Assembly (NCBI GenBank): GCA_030248295.1
Contig: JASANH010000233.1
Span: 310,001 to 374,000, forward strand
Length of the DNA stretch: 64,000 nucleotides
DNA from: Mesodorylaimus sp. YZB2_4
Taxonomy: Eukaryota > Nematoda > Enoplea > Dorylaimida > Dorylaimidae
Direction: 5' to 3'
How positions within the stretch are numbered: position 1 is the stretch's first letter; each line of letters begins with the position of its first letter. Below are positions 34,251-47,565 of this stretch, piece after piece. The notes beneath the pieces were generated by a model. That model saw only the letters and a list, made by a program, of their open reading frames with translations, was not told the DNA's origin and searched no databases. Position numbers and translations under genes: made by a program.

Positions 34251-36908
34251 CTTTCTTGGCGTATTTTAGTCCTAGCCTCGTAAAAAATTGTTTCACCTTC
34301 CCAAAACACGTTCCAAACGAATCATTAGACACAATGAGCTTATTGATCCACGAAGGCAGTTTCCTCTGAATCCCCACCCTAGCATATCCTTTATCCAACA
34401 GCATAATAGCCGCGTAGTCGTGCCGATGTCTGATCACTCGCCCGATCGCTTGATTGACAGCTTTCATGCACAGATTCTCGTAATATTCATTGCCACGATT
34501 CCCATCGCCACTTCGATCGCATAAGAAACGCATTTTTTCTTTCAATTCCACAGAATGCGAATTTGGGAATGGCAATCCGATCATGACGACCATTCGTCCT
34601 AGATCATCAGCGAAATTGATCCCTTCACTTAACTTACCACCCACTACGGCCAACATCAAAGCACCTGCCGCACTGCTGGCCTGCTTGGAGAAATTCTCCA
34701 AAACTATGTTTACATCCGACGATCGAGCTGGTTCCCGAAAAATTTTCTTTTTCTTCTCCATCGTTTGCGTAATTCCCATCCGAGACCACGCGTCGAATAT
34801 GAACGATTCGTAATCGTAAGATTGAAAAAAACAGACAATTCCACCTGGAACCACATTCATCAAATTAGTCAATAATCGTCCCAATTCTCGAATCATGGAT
34901 TCATCATTTCGATTATTGAATGTAAAATCGAAAGGAACCCCCGATGGACCTTTTTCCAAAATTAAAGGCAACAAATTTTCATCATCCACGATATGTCCAC
35001 AAGAAAATCGATTAATCGAACTCAATGGAATTCCACACGGGACAAACAATTGATCGATCAAATCGGCGATCGGTTCCATCGTTCCACCAGCCAAAATCAC
35101 AGATCGAACATTCGTGCATAATTCTTTAAAATAAATTGCCGGATTTAAATGAATAAATTTGAATTTGGCCAAGTTTCGATAACTTATCGGTTTTCCAATC
35201 TGACTCCGTGACGATGCCGGTGTCGAGACGACACGGCCGTCCTCAGCACGTTGGACCAAACACCTGAGGAAGGCTTCGACTGTGTGAAACGGAGAGATGA
35301 GCAAGTGAGCCATGCGCGTCTGATCATTCTCATTCGATACGTTCACCATCGATTCTTGCAGAAATCGATTGGCATATGCGTTCAATTTTTGTGAAATTCG
35401 ACTCGTTTCCATATATTTCACTAATTTGAACATATTGATCGTATCGATATCAGCTGAAAATACGAAATCGGTCATATTGAATACACGTTCTTGATCAATC
35501 TTTTTTAGGAAATTGATCAAACGATCTAAAACGACGCCCAAGTGTCGAATATACATCAAATTCTTGGGACTTAATCTGACCGAAAATCGTTGTAAATATT
35601 GTTGCAATTGTAAATTTGCACTTTCCAATTGTACAACATTAATTTCGATGGAATGGATCGATGAAATTGTATCCAATAAATTGTGAGCTTCGTCAATAAT
35701 CAATATATTTCCTGCCAATTTCAATCCGCACGCTTCTCTCGTCGATTTGTGCAATAAAATTTGATAAGGCGCCAAGACGAGATGAGAGGCGGCGATGGCT
35801 CGACGGCTTGCATAATAAGGACAAGCCTTGGAATCGCGTCCTTCCGATAACAAATTCTCAACATCGCGTATTCCATTTGTCAGAATTGAGTTTGAAAATT
35901 CTTCCAAACTTGTCCTTTTATAATATGGACAACCTTTTTTCGATCGTCTTTCACTCGCACCATCGGTTTTGTCTTTTTTCGACGAAGGTACTTTCTCCAA
36001 TTTGTCTTTTTGTAATTGCAGGCATCGATCATTGATTAAATTCACTTGATTTCCTTTCCGAACCGATTCATTGATGCAAAATGTTTGACGCGATCCCAAA
36101 GTGACGCAACGAATGTTCTTGGAAAAAATAGTTTTCTCAATTTCGTAAAGAAATTGAGCCAATTGAGAATGAGTTCGAGAACAATAGATGATCTTGGGAG
36201 TATCCACTTCTTCGTCCTCATCTTGAAATTTATTCATCGCTTTGACTTCGTTATCGCTGTCATAATCTTCTAGAAGCATGGTTTTATCTTCCGACTCCTC
36301 GACAGTCTTCTGCTCATCCTCGTTCGAGTCCTCTTCGCCTGTCTTTGATCCAAAAGCAATCGCTTTCCTTTTTTGCATTCCAAATCGAAAATTTGCCGAT
36401 TTAGAATTACGTTTCCATTGAATCAAATTTTTCTCGCGTTCTTGCAATTGTCGATATCGATCAAGAAAATCACGATTCTTGGATCGAGTCTCTTCTTTTT
36501 TAGCGAAGGCTTGTATCCAATCGTCGTCGTTGGCCGAACTTTCTTCTTCCTTGACCATGGCATCGAATTCCTTTCGTCTCCTTTCCTCATCCATTCGAAG
36601 CCACGTCAACGAGCCGCAAAGCAGACTCAACGATTTTCCAGTGCCAGTCGGACTTTCGAAAATGCCCGAATGACTCGTTTCGATAGTTTCAAATAATCGA
36701 TGCATAAAATCGGATTGGATTGTGTACGGAGGGAATGGGAAATTGAAATCGGACGGTGTCTCGAGGAAGGCTCCACTCCCACTGGTCACTCCAGGGTCAC
36801 ACATGGCCGAAACGGAATCCACCGATCGACACTTGCCAGTCTTTTCCAACTCGTCGAGAAAAGCGGACGATTGAAGAATTTGGGCATCAAAGTCGTCCGC
36901 ATCTGCAT
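34246..36908 (-). CDS. DDX11: DDX11/ChlR1 (CHL1) iron-sulfur DNA helicase, main exon
   Basis: Superfamily 2 XPD-like 5'-3' DNA helicase needed for sister-chromatid cohesion. One long exon of 887 codons. FPFPPYTIQSDFM is the Q-motif region. GIFESPTGTGKSLSL is Walker A. The iron-sulfur cluster cysteines are all present in the contexts SRQTFC, NDRC, GCPYY and ACPYY. IIDEAHNLLD is the DEAH box. Later motifs are VVPGGIVCFF, SVVGGK-like AVVGGKLSEGINF, and NQAIGRVIRH (motif VI). An acidic insert (about residues 200-245) separates motifs I and Ia. The exon begins at a TTTTCAG acceptor in mid-codon. Either a small upstream exon provides the start (candidate at 38854-38878), or translation starts at the internal Met at 36804 (852 residues). 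FANCJ and RTEL1 are excluded by the overall match to DDX11. Confidence 0.95.
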
Positions 36909-36974
36909 CTGAAAAGATGGAGGGTAGAGGCCTAATCGTAAGTGGTTTCTTGAGTTGAATGGAGCCGACCAGAA

Positions 36975-37115
36975 ACCAAGATATAAACACTAGGCCTGAG
37001 CGGGAATCGAACCTCATCCTGTACCACCCACTTCCTCTGCTGGACACACAGCACTACTGCTACAGTAGGTACTCTTGTTTAGTCCGTATAACTCTAAAAA
37101 ACACTGAAATCATTG
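36975..37115 (-). repeat. tRNA-derived SINE fragment upstream of DDX11
   Basis: On the minus strand, GGTTCGATTCCC (about 36991-37002) is a perfect B box, preceded about 55 bases upstream by a TAGCAGTAGTG A-box-like word. AGTGTTT occurs at both ends (about 36974 and 37100) and may be a target duplication. No full tRNA fold can be drawn. Confidence 0.55.
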
Positions 37116-38853
37116 GCTGCCCACTGCATGATACATGTTTGAATTAAAATACATAAAAAATGACTGAATTATGCATATTCATTGGAAACAATGCATGAAA
37201 TAGAACTGTAACAGGTTGTGCGTGTGGTTCTTCACCCGCTACGAGTTCGCTTGTCTCCCCGTCGGCCAGCCTCCCCACAAGCGCGCAAGAAAAGTCCTCG
37301 TTGACTACCACTAATGGGCACTGCCCCCCCCCCCCCCCTGGGCTTGGTCTGCTGAAGTGTCACGGTTCCTCCAATGCACATTTCACCCTTACCCCGGTGT
37401 GTTATGGAAAAGGCCCTTACCGCTGAAGTCTACTGAAAAAGCTTGAGTCTTTTTTCCAAAAAACAACGAAAAATCGTTAGATAGTGGGAGTTTCGAATGA
37501 TTTTTGTGAAAAAACAACCAAACTAAGAAATGGTGGGAAAATATGCATAAATTTCCATATATATAAATTACCCCTACCCTTCAGCATCTGGACCATGGCC
37601 GTACTTGCTGACTCCGAGGGTAGGGTATGGCCCAACGGCAAATGTGTACAAGGGCACCCGTGGCAGCTTTCAGCCGGCCAAGCCTTGGTGTTAGCCACAG
37701 CCCCCCTGGTCAGTGAGACAAGCCAGCCCCTCGGTGGCTACTTGCTGCTCTCATGTACTTGGGCTTTGAAGTTTGACGGATATAAGCGCCTAAAAGTATC
37801 ATCAATTTCGTCAATGACCACAGTTCACACGCGTAGGTCGGGAAGGAATTCAAAAAAGATAAATACCACGGTCATAAGCACGCCTTGATCTCAAATATGT
37901 TACTTACCACGGTTATGCAGTCTGATGTCTGACCAATAGTCTATATTACAGGCCATTGTATGATAAGGTTTTTTATCTACACTAATTTAGGTGCGCTAGT
38001 TCCACTGCATTGCCCTCTCGAATGTGCCCCCCCAAACCATACTTACTGGGAAAAAGGGGAAGCAGAACCACATTCAAACACAAGTGTTCATGCACACAGG
38101 ACAGATGGCAATGTATGGGCACAGGAAGCGCCCAAGGTCTGGTCGGCCGAAAAACCCGCGAAATACCAGTCCGTGTTTAACAGAAAATCCCAGAAAACTT
38201 TACACTTCACACAAAAATATAAATTCAAAAAACTGGCGGGAAAACTTGATAAGCTATTCTGCTCGTTCCAGGAAAGGGTTGATTTCTGGTCCGTTTCTCG
38301 CGGGCCTTGTAAATTGACCTTATTTTTCAATCGACTGGACCCCGTCAAGGATGCACAGCAGGCGCTCGTTAGTCGCTACTCCTCGATGTTGGTGGTGGTG
38401 ATACCCCAAGTGGTAACCCAGACAAGCCTGGAAGAGGACCCCGATCCATAAGGCCTCCCTTCTTTCATCTCCCCGAAGGGATAAAGGGTGAGTCACCCAC
38501 CGCCAGGCGTGCAAGACAGTCAAGAAAACTCAACATTCTCTGAAGACTAGCAGCCCAGGCCGATCGATTACAGCCAGCAGACTGCGACTCACGTCTTTCA
38601 CCGCCGAGGTGCATGGCGGGAAAACTAACAAAATATACGCAAACAGCCCTCAGCATTTTCACCTAGTTTATTCATTGAAGTGTCTTAACTTTGATTTTAC
38701 AATTAGCCTACTGTTATAGCTGGGCAAAAAAGAAAAACAATGCCAGCTACTGCAGTTGTTAGACAAATGTGATATACCCACACCATTCAACCTGTTGCAG
38801 CACCCTGATTTTCGTCTACCAGAGAATTAGATTTCACAATACGCAGGCCTTAC
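37116..38853. other. Probable DDX11 intron 1 / upstream DNA
   Basis: About 1.7 kb without a supported gene. It has a C15 run at 37324-37338 and three copies of a GG(C/T)GGGAAAA-containing dispersed motif (37531, 38234, 38614). If the candidate first exon is right, this is an intron. Confidence 0.45.
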
Positions 38854-38878
38854 CCGTGCTCTCACAACCGCCTGACAT
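38854..38878 (-). CDS. DDX11: Candidate DDX11 first coding exon
   Basis: On the minus strand, an ATG opens MSGGCEST and runs after 25 bp into a good donor (GTAAGG) in phase 1. Joined to the mid-codon acceptor of the main exon, it gives MSGGCEST-DADADDFDAQ with no frame problem and a protein of 895 residues, near the usual 900. The exon is short and other donors could fit, so this is a hypothesis. Confidence 0.3.
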
Positions 38879-39273
38879 ACTGTAACCGCCTTGACCATCG
38901 ACCGCGCACCTGCAAAACACGCAGCCAGATAAACCAAGTCCCAGTCTACCGCCCAGGCACCATTGCACCCCAGCAAGACATCCGGCTGCTCGGACAGCTT
39001 GTTCAATACAAAGACCAAAGTCGATCGATATTTTGCATAAGCACACGCAGCCACAGGAAATGCGAATACTCGAACATAACATCCTTTGCTGTTCAATAAA
39101 ACATAAACGCCACGAAAATGGCCAACCTGCTCAGCCACGATCAGAATACGGAATAGCGAACCCAATTCAAATCAAGCAATGCATTACATACAATAACAAG
39201 CTTACGAGAACTCTTGTCCGATTGACTCCCTAGTCTAGATCAGAGACGGGTTCGATTCGTTCACTATAATGCA
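38879..39273. other. LIN9-DDX11 spacer
   Basis: 395 bp between the LIN9 stop and the candidate DDX11 first exon. GGTTCGATTCG at about 39248 is a partial B-box match only. No further feature. Confidence 0.35.
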
Positions 39274-41490
39274 TCATTCGGACGCGGCTGGTTCCGCACA
39301 AGATTCGAAGCCGCGGAAGCCACGCATAGCCAGTTCCATGTGCTTGACATTGACTTCGACACGATCTTCGAAGATGGATCGATTGGCATCATCGGCCAGG
39401 CGACGTTTGATTTCATCCATCGATTCTCTCAACGAATTCAATTCGAATGCAGAGGATTGTTGCTGGCCCAATGCCCGTACTTGTAACACGAGTGCCGTCA
39501 ATGACGTAACCAATTCCAGCGATTTTGGACTCTTCACGCTGGTGGTCGTGATATTCGTCGTTTTGACCACACGTGACGCGTGCGCGTGACAGAACTTCAA
39601 CAAAGCTTCCGGTCGACTGGTGAATGAGACATCGGTCAATTGCGGCAACAGCGTGCCGACGTATTCTCCCACTCCGATCAAATAAGCATCGATTAGCTTA
39701 TCGATTTGTTCCAATTCTATGACTGCATGCGCGTATTTCTCCTGGAACTCGAGTGTGAAGAAATCGGATCGCATTTGTAAAACTTCCGCCTCGCTGTTTA
39801 AATCACGAAGGTTGCTGAGTATCGTTTTCTTCTTGTCCAATAATTTCGATAGCTTGATTAACATGACCACCATGCGCAGCGGATAATTACCGCATCGTTC
39901 TTCCCGCGCCGTTGTTGCAGCCGTTGCGCCAACTGCCGGGGTCGTACCGCTTGTGGCCGTGGCTGGCAACGAAGGCGCTCCCACAATGGCGCCTTGCTCT
40001 TTCATCAGCGAAGATATTTCATCCGAGGCCAATAACTTCTCGCAAGTTAGCAGGAAACTGGCATTCCTGAACGTGGCTGGTTGTGCCGCCTTGTTCTTCT
40101 CCAAGAAAAACGATACGGGTACCAAATCGTCGGGCGACTCGCTCATGATCTCGCAATCGGGCACGATCAAGGGCATGACCACATCTTTGTCGAATATTAT
40201 ACGATAACGGCCATCCATAACCGCGTCGACGGTGCCCGCGAATATGCCATCCTTTGGAAATCGTACTCGAGCGAAGACACGAGAACCGACCACCAGCGGC
40301 TGCGGGATCTTAAATGGAATATCCACTTCATCATCGACCGTCAAGGCGGCTCCTTTTTGAATATCCCGAATACGTTTTCTTTTCTTTTCGAGATCATTTC
40401 GTTCGTATTCAAGAAAAGCCTGAGAATAACGACGAGGTCTGCCAATTAAACGACGAATCTGACGCCACTCGGCCCTGCGTAATTCGCTGGTACGTAAATC
40501 GGGAAACGATTCTCGCAAACAATGCAGAAATTCTTCATCGCCTTTTAACAAAGCGCGATCGAAGTCCGAAACGAAGAATTCACAATACGCCCAACGTCGA
40601 GCCTTGGGCAACTTGAGAAGATTTTTCAAACGTTTCAGACTATCTTTCAATTGTTTAGGTAAAAGGGCTTGTTGTTCCTTGGCTCTTGGAGATATTTCTT
40701 GACCCGGTTGCCTGAAAATGAAAACTTTCAGAGAAACTCTTTTGCAATCAAAAGTGGCTGGCCAACTGATAAAAATAGGATCGTCAAGTTTTGGATTATA
40801 ACGAATAAAATAATCGAAATAACACAAGTTTTTGTAAAACTATCAGCCCATTCTCTAAATGAGGCGATAAACTGGTCATTTCGTTCATAATTTCGAGGCC
40901 CCGCACGAAAAGTGAAAGAAAAACTCATTTCTTCCTTCAAAATAAAACCGAGAGCTTCCGGAAAATAGAACATCACAAAAACCGACGCCAAGCTTTCGAG
41001 AATGTAAAAATTTGCATATTACAGAGATGGAACAAGAAGTAAAGCCCGCGACTATTTTCCTTTCAAAACTTTAGACAAACCCTTTCTCAAAAATCCAGAA
41101 GTTATTTCAACAAAACCGGTAATTTCCATTTTGAATTAAGACTTTGCCGCCCCCGGGGTTAGGGAGTGACCAAATTTGAAAAAGAGCGCTAAAAATAAAA
41201 TCAAACCTGTCCGCTTACCAAGACGCGTCGTGTTCTTCAGTGCTTTCGTCTGGCGTTGTGGCTGTCACTTCGACCTCATCTTCGACTGGTGGTTGTTCGA
41301 TTTCCCATTCCTGATCAGTGTATCGCCTCTTTTTCGATTGATCACGCTGCCGTAAATTGTAGTTCGGCGTCGATGCGTCTTCCCTTTCGTCCTCAGACAC
41401 CTGCCTTTTGATTCCTTGGCGGGCGCCTCCCCCCGTCGATGAACGTTTCACTTCGACCGAAGAACGTTTTTTAGCACTTCCGGTTCTCAT
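39274..41490 (-). CDS. LIN9: LIN9 (Mip130), core subunit of DREAM and MuvB-Myb complexes
   Basis: MuvB subunit that with LIN54, LIN37, LIN52 and RBBP4 controls cell-cycle genes. Two exons, 41490-41219 and 40711-39274, in phase, give 569 residues (vertebrate about 540). Residues 1-110 are basic and low-complexity (KKRSSVEVKRSS). The DIRP domain starts at NLLKLPKARRWAYCEFF and contains GDEEFLHCLRESFP, AEWRQIRRLIGRPRR and SQAFLEYERNDLEKKRKR. It is followed by the Tudor-like PLVVGSRVFARVRFPKDG region, IVPDCEI, and a C-terminal coiled-coil zone (MVVMLIKLSKLLDKKKTIL, then HAVIELEQIDKLI) that matches LIN9. One alanine/threonine-rich linker (about residues 300-340) is specific here. Start: first in-frame ATG of the 5' exon. 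Confidence 0.95.
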
Positions 41491-42184
41491 GAGTAACCTT
41501 TATTTGAACTTTTTGAAAAATTTCGGAACACTAAAATTTTGCTCAGTGCTGGCTTTGGTCGTTATTTCGAGACCCCGCGCACGGCACGTGTCTGACGGTG
41601 GCGTCCTTAAGCTGCTTATATCAAAACGGCCCGCATTCCACCTGTGCTCCGGCACGGCTAACCAAAACGTAGCAAGGATCCGTGGCTACAACTAAACTAA
41701 ACGTGAAATTTTGAAAATTCGCAGTTTTTCCGTTTCTATCTTTATCGTTTTCTGAACTTTTAACTCGCCATCTGCCCCAAAGAAAAATTTTTGTAGACGC
41801 TGAAAGCGCTCATCCTATCCAGCGTTTATTGTTTCCGTCGCCACCCCCGCACCTTCAAGGCTCTCCAGCTTCGGCATGCTCAATCGCAGGACACACAGCT
41901 TGTCTTTTTTTACAAATTGCTTCAGTTATTGCATAAGATAATGAAATTGGAGAGATTCAAATCGACATTATTCATTTATAGCCCTATCTATACTTAAAAC
42001 CGATTGGTCCACTCGAAAACCTGGCAATAAAAAAAACCATGCAAAAATGGGCACTACTTGGCCACTACGTAATTGGTCCATGAACCCGGGAAGTGAATCA
42101 CGAAAACGAATATAACAGGGAACAAAGTGAAATAAGTACTGGTTACAATAATTCAAAATACAACCTCGCTAAGCCCATCTCCGT
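41491..42184. other. EPB41L5-LIN9 spacer
   Basis: 694 bp holding the EPB41L5 3' UTR and the LIN9 promoter/5' UTR (minus strand). No RNA gene or recognisable repeat was found. Confidence 0.4.
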
Positions 42185-45100
42185 TTACAGCTGAGTGATC
42201 ACAGCGCTGTGGCTGTTCATACGACGAGGAATGTATGAACTGGCAGCCCCCGCGCCCTCCCCTTCAATTCGAGTCTCCCTGGCCAAAACTGTCGTCGTCG
42301 TCGTGCGACCATTGGATTCGATGCTGCGAATTTCACTTTGCGACGTTGTCCTAAAATAAAACAATATGAACCTCCCTGAAATACATTCAGAACCAGACAC
42401 TTACGATGATGTCGCCGATCTCAACTTCGGAATACGGCTGCTACTAAAAGTGGTGGCTGCTGTCGTCTTTGATGAAGCAGTGTTGCTTTCCGATTGCTAA
42501 AAGAAGCAGGTACAACACCATGACAGACCACAGCACTTTTGACTTACCGTCACTGCCTTATCGCCACTCGCGTGCTCAGTGCCATTCAATCCATTTTCTA
42601 ATTCTCTAGGCGACGATTCTGAAGACTCGATTTCGCTCGACTGTACTTTCTCGATATTCGTCTCCTTCAAGGCAGTCTTCTTCGCAAGTCCGCCACTTTT
42701 GCTGGACTGCGGCGGCGGTATTCTCGACGCCGACGGTTTCTTCGACGCGAACGACGACAGCGTAGCACTGTTGGTGGCCCCCTCCGGCATCCCAAAGAAA
42801 ACAAGCGGTTTGTCATGGACATCGGACTCGATCGACGTGTCAATGAGGCCTTGTTGTTTCGCACTACTGGCCACATTCTTCGGGGGCAGACGACTGGCCC
42901 GTTGCGGCGACATCGATGGAACCACTGCTGCGTCACTGACAGTGAATGTCTTGCAGAGATTTCGATCCGACTGCACCGCGCCTCCCTGACGAAGGCCCGA
43001 TGAACCTGATATCAATGGAGCCGTCTCAGAGTCCGACGAAAATCTCTAAAAAGAGAGTACAAACTAATGAAAGTCCCAGGGCGTACCTCGTAGCTTATAG
43101 CACGTACCGTCTGCGAAGGACTCGGAATCGATATGTCAGCAATTTTGGTATGACAAGTGGGCGAATCAGGGCTCACCCCATCACCATCTACGCTTATCGT
43201 AGTCACGTGTGCACCTGAAACATAATCATCAATGTACTAACCAGTGGCACGATAATCACTACCCTTACCTAGCTCATTTGCTTTGGCCAAGTTGTTCGTC
43301 TTCACCATGAGTGGCGCTGGAACGCTAGAAATTTCTTTTTGATTGTTTGGCAGCACGTTCACGTCCATTTTCAGCTTCCTCTGCGCCACTGGACTGCTGT
43401 CTAATTGTTTTAGGCGTAATTGCAAGGCCTCAGCTTCTGAAATAAAATTTTCTCGCATGATCACTGTACTGTAGATCTCTTAAAACCCGCAAATGTTCTT
43501 TATTCGGCCTCAAAACAAGGTTCCAATTACAAACCTACAAAAAGATTAGACACTGAAGTTAGAGAGGATCCAGTGTTATTTCTGGGACTGAATGTAAAGG
43601 ACGAATGGAATGCTCCTACCGATGCTACGGAAAACAGAATGCACAGGACAGATGAATTCTTAGCAATAGCACCAAGCATGCACGCGAAAAGAAGTCTATG
43701 CACAAGTTAGATTTAAATCCAAAATTTCTCCAGGGATTTTGAACAACACAGTAAGCGCGCTGTCATCTTACCTTTTGCACCCGCCTTGGCACCTCCAACA
43801 AAAACTGGCTGCGATGGACTGGAATAATGAGCCGAGCCAGTAGAACCAGCAACAGCACGCAACGGCGACTCGTCTCTTTTCGAAGCTACCAAGACGTCAT
43901 CGAGATGGCTACTCATAGAAGACACCTAAACACAAGCCGGATATGAACCAGTCAAACAGCAGAGATGCCAAAGCGTACCTTCTCAGGTCCCTTTGCTTCC
44001 TCCGCGTTCACCATCACCAAAACTCCTGAGTGGGACGGCGAGGCAGTCTTGGTGTCCAGGCATTGGCGTGATGCCGCTGGTAAGGCAGCAGGAGAGACAC
44101 TCCGAGCAGCAGACGAAGCTGGAGCTGGGTCGTTGATATCCCTACAAGCACACCAGTGAGACTTATTCAACCCATAAGCAACCAACACTCACGTTATCTT
44201 CTTTCCAGTTTGGCCACTCGTTTCCTTCGCCTCCGGCTGTTCCCTTCGCCGATCCCTTTGCCTCTCGCGCACAACGTGCGATTGTCGCGGCCCAAAACGC
44301 TGCGATGGGCGACGTTCAAAGCGAGCGCTTCGCTTCTTCGCAGCCCGGCTTTCTTTTGTTACTAAATATTCGGTCTTCCCACTGAAAATATGCACCTTCA
44401 ATGCTTGATCAAATCAATCAAACCAATGCACTTACGTATAACGAAACCTTGACCCCAGTCTCAGGAACCCCTGACGAGTTCCAGCTTTCATTGGCGATGA
44501 TCTTAGGCGGAAGAAGGAGTGATGCTCAACAGCACACTTCCACAAATGCTTGCACGCCTTGTGCGAAGCCAGATGGAAGACGAAAGTGTGCTCTTGTTGG
44601 CGACACTGGAAAACCAATGTGTCCACACCAACTCGACACAACTTCAGACAAGCATCGTAACTTACAGACTCGTCATCCTCGACCACGACCAGGGTTAACT
44701 TCTTTTTCTTAAAGTCCAACCTCGTAATTTTTGGCCTAAAGCAAAGCACACCCTGAAACTTTGCCCACCTCCCAACTTCAACAAAGGCAGCCTCACCAAA
44801 AGAACAATCCAATTTTTTGTTTTCCCTCAAACACTAAAATTCCCGTCGGAGTAAGGCCCAAGTGATATTCGTTGCCATCCTTGCCCTGAAACGGTGTCCA
44901 CTTACGATTAGGCGAGTAGTCCTCACTTTACAACACACCCCCTTACCAGCACCGTGTGCATATCCACGCCGTACATATCCAACCACTTCGCTTTGATCAA
45001 ATAGTTCAATTCCGCCTGAGCTGGAGTCTGGCCCCTAAAACCACAATCTTGTAAGCATTACTCGCACGAACTCCAACCAGCCACACTTACTTGCAAGCCT

Positions 45101-47565
45101 GATATTTATCCAAAATATCGATCTCCATCTGCTCAGTTTGCTGCTCAGGTGGAACGAAACGGAATTCCGACACAAATGCTGGAGTATGCTCATCGGGGCT
45201 GTAGTCGCCAAATTCAGCTGAAACGGACGCATTGATTACTGTCCATCTGCTGTCCAGTATCGGCAGACCCAAGCTATGGGAAGGGTCGGTCGGAGTGTGA
45301 GCTGAGTCCCCTTGCGCGCTGGCAGGAGCCCAAAACGACATCTTCTCTTCGCCAGCCCCACCCTCGCCCCCCAGCTCTTGCCTGAGTGTGGATGTCCTTC
45401 ATGTACGACCCTTCATCAATTGAAGAGAGCATATCATGATAGAAAACAGATGAGCAGGCGAATGCAACTTTGGGTCGGGTCCTCTCGGCTGCCTCACACC
45501 CGGGTTGATCGATGCTGGTGCTCCCCCCTCCCCCCCACACACACAATCCCTATTAACTTACACTGCAACGAGAGAGCCGCCAATTCGACCGCAGTTTCGT
45601 AAGTACTGTCCAAATGACCCGTCGATATGTCTTGTTTCAGTTGTAAGAAGAATTGATACCTAAAATTGGTTACTGGACAATGTGCCGCAAACTAAGGCCT
45701 CACATCCTACCTAGTCACTTCCTCGTGCAAGTTATTTGGCTCGGATGAGTAAAACTTTACTCGAAATCGAAACGTATAGGGAGGACCAACTGGAAAAAAC
45801 CCGTTATGCAATGAATAATTTAACACAATTCTTCAACAAACTCACTCGATACTTGTTTCTTTATTTTCTTCGTCGGGTCTAACCAGTGCTGAAATGAGAA
45901 ACAGTCTTTCCAACGATCCGCTGAGTAAACAGGCCATGACATACCTGAACGTGATAGTGATCCATAAACTGCAACCCGAAGTACTCCTTTTCTTCAATGT
46001 CCAAATGGAAGAACACTTGCTCGCACAGCTCTCCTCCATATGCTTTTCTCTGAAAACAGCAAAATGTGAGAAATGTACTCGTTTTCTCCGACTACTCGCG
46101 ATTCTACAGTATGCCAAGGACGCAATCTATTGCCTAGATAACCTGTTTTTGCGACAGCTCAGTCCGTTATCATTATGCAAAGCGTATTCGATTTAAATCG
46201 AGATACAAACGCAGCCGAGCATAGGCAAGTGCACTTCATCGTTTTGACACTAAACGATCCCGCTGGCCCAGATTGCAGCATTGCTTATGCACATCATAAC
46301 ACCAGCTCTGGTCGCGCATCGACGGGCCATATAATCCCTTTGATTTGAATTCACACATTCCAAGCTGTTTTTCTACGAGTACTAAATATGCAATAGAGAC
46401 CGTGACAAGGCGGCGATCTGTGTGTGCAGCTTTTTCACCGAACTCGAAGCCAGTCAAAATCGCAAAAGACGCAAAAATAGCTACTGTTGACAAGAACGTT
46501 CTCGGTATACACCGAAACTATGCTCGACATTGCAGCGACGGTGCATGTTGTCAAAATTCGCCGTGGTCGCATTGCATTACCGAACCGCAAACAGGCACCA
46601 GTATAGCTGCTGGCACGGTATGTACGAGAGCGGGCCAGCAGTTCGACGACGGGCCGAGCATTATTGCCGCTAAAGACGCGAGTACGCGAAAGGGCTTGGA
46701 TTAGCTGTTGACAAATAGCCAGTAGCTCGTACTCGCCGTCAGCGTCCACGACCACAACACTGCAGCTGAGCGTACACACAAAAGCGTAGGTATGCGCGCG
46801 TGCGTGCTCTACTGTAGACAAAGTGGTCAAATGAGCTGTCTCGTGCGTAAATACAGGAACGGTAGAGACGAAGGCGTTCGAGCCAGCCAACTTGTATGCA
46901 TACCACAACCCCATTTCATTCCTCATTCTACACGCAACACCACCAACGTGTTCGCTCTAACGTCCTTATCATGTCACGCATAGCCTTGTTTCGCGATGTG
47001 AGTCACAACTCTCATGAGAAAACAAAATGACGAAGATCGATCGCCTAGCCACGTAATAAATGATAAAACAGCAGAAAAATGGCCACTTGCATAAAAACTA
47101 AAAAAGCCCAAGAACCGACCCAATGACTAACCGGGCTGAGCAGTTAGCTAGCTGATCCAAAATGGTACCGGGACGAAAAATCTGCCTTTCTCAGAATCCT
47201 GTCCTTCCATGGCAACACCGCTATACATCCCGTATCTGTAATTGGCTAGGTGGCACATAAGACTACTAAACAATGCAACTGTAAGGCACACCAAGGCAGC
47301 TCGTGGTCAAATACTGGCTCGCAAAAAACAAAAACCCGTCAGGACAACCAGATAAAAACCGAAAGAGGTTTCTTACCGGCAAAACAATCGTCAAATCGGT
47401 TCCATCCAAAAGTAAAATTTTACAGACGATACTGCGCTTCGGATCAACATCACCTCCTTCATAAATTATTTTATTCGCGTTTTCCGTACTTGATCCAAAT
47501 CGTTGATTTTTTCCTTCAATATAATCACGATTTTTTGGCCGTCTTCGACTGAAGAAACTGAGCAT
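42185..47565 (-). CDS. EPB41L5: EPB41L5/Yurt-type FERM protein
   Basis: Membrane-cytoskeleton adaptor; in flies (Yurt) and vertebrates it binds Crumbs and limits apical membrane. Eighteen exons in gene order: 47565-47377, 46049-45945, 45888-45846, 45789-45711, 45659-45562, 45217-45091, 45034-44947, 44885-44797, 44735-44666, 44605-44436, 44381-44193, 44141-43979, 43925-43772, 43436-43269, 43214-43087, 43045-42548, 42496-42405, 42350-42185. They give 871 residues, phase kept throughout. It starts MLSFF like the vertebrate protein. FERM landmarks: [136 protein letters not shown] and [18 protein letters not shown]-adjacent segment ([11 protein letters not shown]) follows, then a long Ser-rich tail. 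No PDZ ligand is evident at the VITQL end. Confidence 0.95.

Noticed and set aside
42579..42989. 136-codon plus-strand open frame
   Set aside because: Lies antisense to EPB41L5 exon 43045-42548, which is phase-linked to neighbours on both sides.
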